Source: Alphaproteobacteria bacterium (GTDB lineage: Bacteria > Myxococcota_A > UBA796 > GCA-2862545). From it: 64,000 nt of DNA. The stretch lies in contig JACKEO010000007.1 in assembly GCA_020632955.1 (NCBI GenBank), forward strand, positions 124,001-188,000, in the 5' to 3' direction. Below are positions 62,512 through 64,000 of this stretch, piece by piece (position 1 is the stretch's first letter; the number at the start of each line of letters is the position of its first letter). Under the pieces are notes generated by a model. It was not told where the DNA came from. It did no database searches and saw only the letters and a list, made by a program, of their open reading frames with translations. The position numbers and the translations under genes are program-made.

Positions 62512-63209
62512 GCCTGGTGCGCACGGCCACGGGCGCGCTGGTGCCGGTGGCCCCCGACCTCTGGATCGTGGACCACCACAGGGTGGCGCTGGGCCTGCAC
62601 GTGCGGCTGCGCATGACCGTGGTGCGCCTCCCCGACGGCGACCTGCTGCTCTACTCCCCCGTGCCGCTCGACGACGCCCTCGTCGCCGCGCTCGACGCCC
62701 TCGGGCCCGTCGCCCACCTCGTGGCGCCGAGCGGGTCCCACCACCTGCACGCGGGCGCTGCGCAGGCCCGCTGGCCGCAGGCGCGCCTCTGGGGCTCTCC
62801 CGCGCTGCCCGCCAAGCGGCCCGACCTCCGCTTCGACGCGATCCTGGAGGACGCCGACGGGGCCTTCCAGGGCGTCTTCGACGTCACCGTGCTCCGGGGC
62901 ATCCCGCGCCTGCAGGAGGCGGTGCTCTTCCACCGGCCGAGCCGCTCGCTGCTGGTCTGCGATCTGGTCATCCACGTGACCGAGGAGCGTCACCCGCTCA
63001 CCGTGCCCCTGTGGTGTGCGCTCGGGGTGTGGCGACGGGTGGGCTCCCCGCGGGCGTGGCGGCTGTGGACGAAGGACCGCGCGGCCCTGCGCACCAGCGT
63101 CGACCGCGTGCTCGGGTGGGAGGTCGACCGCATCGTGGTGGCCCACGGCACGATCGTCGAGGAGGAGGCGCGCGCCCGCCTGGCCGTGGCGATGTCCTGG
63201 CTCGGGTGA
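62508..63209 (+). CDS. DUF4336 protein (soluble paralogue)
   Basis: A 233-residue protein with the DUF4336 blocks: LHVRLRMTVVRLPDGDLLLYSPVPLDDALV, VAHLVAPSGSHHLHAGAAQARWPQARLWGSPA, LLVCDLVIHVTEERHPL and the ending VLGWEVDRIVVAHGTIV. No membrane segment, unlike the copy at 40831-41931, which otherwise aligns well through this region. Its GTG overlaps the SDR stop by four bases. The fold is of the metallo-beta-lactamase-like type; function unknown. Confidence 0.85.
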   Translation: MSLVRTATGALVPVAPDLWIVDHHRVALGLHVRLRMTVVRLPDGDLLLYSPVPLDDALVAALDALGPVAHLVAPSGSHHLHAGAAQARWPQARLWGSPALPAKRPDLRFDAILEDADGAFQGVFDVTVLRGIPRLQEAVLFHRPSRSLLVCDLVIHVTEERHPLTVPLWCALGVWRRVGSPRAWRLWTKDRAALRTSVDRVLGWEVDRIVVAHGTIVEEEARARLAVAMSWLG

Positions 63210-63216
63210 GCCGGGC

Positions 63217-63660
63217 TCAGGCGCCGGGGGTGGCCGCGGCCAGCAGGGCCTGCAGCGTGGCCAGCAGGCCCACGCCCTCCGTCTCGGTGTCGGCCCACAG
63301 GTAGACCGTGGCGTCCTCGCGGTCGGCGTGGGCGCGCAGGCGTGCGATCAGCTCCTGCACGGCGGGCGCCCGTACCGCATGGAGGTCCACCTCGAGGCCG
63401 ACGCGGTCGAGGAGCGCCCGGAACTGCTCGTGCTCCGCGCGCAGCTCCTGCACGTCCACGCCGTGCCGATCCTCCAGGCGGGGGAAGAGCTCCCGCTCCT
63501 CGGCGGCGAGGTGGGCGCGGAGGACGGCCTCGAACCGGGTCCACAGCGCGCGCAGGGTCTGGGCCTCCGCGCCCGCCTCGGCGGCCGACTCCAGCTCGTC
63601 GAACAGCCCATCGAGGCGTGCGTGATCGCCCAGGAGGAGGTCGTGGATGGGGGTGCTCAT
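63217..63660 (-). CDS. Hemerythrin-like protein
   Basis: A 147-residue four-helix protein with His/Glu iron ligands in the expected order: MSTPIHDLLLGDHARLDGLFDEL, RAHLAAEERELFPRLED (HxxxE), LRAEHEQFRALLDR, and RAHADREDATVYLWAD. Hemerythrin domains bind O2 or sense iron and redox. Start ATG 63660 lies after AGTCCCC with a weak ribosome site. It converges with the DUF4336 gene at seven bases. Confidence 0.9.
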   Translation of the reverse strand: MSTPIHDLLLGDHARLDGLFDELESAAEAGAEAQTLRALWTRFEAVLRAHLAAEERELFPRLEDRHGVDVQELRAEHEQFRALLDRVGLEVDLHAVRAPAVQELIARLRAHADREDATVYLWADTETEGVGLLATLQALLAAATPGA

Positions 63661-63727
63661 GGGGACTCCGGGGGTGTACCGGGCTCCCAGCACGGGGCGT
63701 GCCACGCGCCCACGGTGCGCGGCGGGC

Positions 63728-64000
63728 TCAGGGGCCCGTGGCCGGGTTGCAGTCCTCGTCGATGCCGTTGCCCACGACCTCGGTGAGGCCCGGGTGACGG
63801 GTGGACGTGCTGTCGTCGCAGTCGCCGCTGCGCTTCACGTAGCCGGACACGGAGGTGCGGCAGGTGGACTTCGTGGTGGCGGTGGTGCCCCAGGTGTCGC
63901 TGTCGGCGTCGCGGTACCACGTGGACTTGGCGAAGCCCTCGTCGATGCCGTCGTTGCAGTCGTCGTCGAGGTCGTTGCAGATCTCGGTGGCGCCCGGGTT
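63728..64000 (-). CDS. C-terminal end of a MopE-like metal-binding protein (cut by window edge)
   Basis: The frame runs from the right edge to a TGA at 63728. The 90 visible residues contain the putative metal-binding motif of MopE-type proteins: PGATEICNDLDDDCNDGIDEGF, WYRDADSDTWGT, GDCDDSTSTRHPG and EVVGNGIDEDCN. MopE binds copper in methanotrophs; myxobacterial proteins carry many such repeats at the surface. The start and the rest lie outside the window. Confidence 0.82.
   Translation of the reverse strand, partial: NPGATEICNDLDDDCNDGIDEGFAKSTWYRDADSDTWGTTATTKSTCRTSVSGYVKRSGDCDDSTSTRHPGLTEVVGNGIDEDCNPATGP

Overview
The window is one stretch of very high-GC DNA (by eye about 70% or more; not counted), packed with protein genes on both strands and with no gap longer than about 230 bases. 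I saw no tRNA, rRNA, CRISPR array, insertion sequence or integrase. The setting points to the Myxococcota or a close deltaproteobacterial lineage, probably a poorly characterised member. The evidence is Ser/Thr protein kinases, about fourteen lipoproteins with good lipoboxes (several with long Ser-Gly-Asp stalks), thrombospondin type-3 and MopE-like metal-binding repeats, an OmpA fusion, and a C-terminal Cys/TM/Arg tail resembling MYXO-CTERM. Many genes start with GTG and overlap the previous stop by 1 to 4 bases (ATGA, GTGA, TGATG), so translational coupling is common.

Layout. 1-5.9 kb: the end of an unknown gene, two large surface lipoproteins and a MidA/NDUFAF7-like methyltransferase. 5.9-9.2 kb: lspA, a membrane-anchored protein, a YkgJ-type cysteine-cluster protein and an orphan gp19-like tube protein with a signal-like N-terminus. 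9.3-14.8 kb: RlpA, a MazG-like protein, a DUF4399 lipoprotein, a lipase, and a fusion of LtrA to an inward-rectifier-type K+ channel. 15-20 kb: a haem-binding protein, a membrane-tethered LuxR-type regulator, and a three-gene set of PAS kinase, response regulator/glutaredoxin-like/thioredoxin-reductase-like fusion, and NrtS. 20-26.4 kb: Cys-rich and vWA lipoproteins, an OmpA fusion, a TSP3-repeat protein and further lipoproteins.

26.5-34.4 kb holds the most interesting system. A tightly overlapping six-gene operon encodes a GT-C glycosyltransferase-like protein, a DltD/SGNH-like protein, an acyl carrier protein, an FkbH-like HAD protein, an MBOAT acyltransferase and a 49-residue membrane microprotein ending in the DltX-type motif FxYxxF. 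A methyltransferase and a VOC protein diverge from it. This looks like a Dlt-like pathway for acylating a cell-envelope polymer, but with FkbH in place of DltA, which suggests a glyceryl-type or other hydroxyacyl group instead of D-alanine (inference).

34.4-52 kb: a phosphoesterase, a sulfotransferase, a GT87-like protein, a TauE-like transporter, tag, an orphan periplasmic metal/cobalamin-type binding protein, Ser/Thr kinase 1, a DUF4336 protein, surface lipoproteins, a 2-oxoglutarate dioxygenase, a universal stress protein, ugd, a polysaccharide flippase and sthA. 52-64 kb: a vWA lipoprotein, a HExxH metalloprotease-like lipoprotein, a CrtI-like desaturase, an SGD-stalk propeller lipoprotein, Ser/Thr kinase 2, a small membrane protein with a partner, an SDR with a second DUF4336 protein, a hemerythrin, and the cut-off end of a MopE-like protein.

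Overall this is a chromosomal region dominated by envelope building and envelope sensing. Recurrent GCTAnnnT elements 17-32 bases before start codons probably represent the housekeeping -10 box of this organism.
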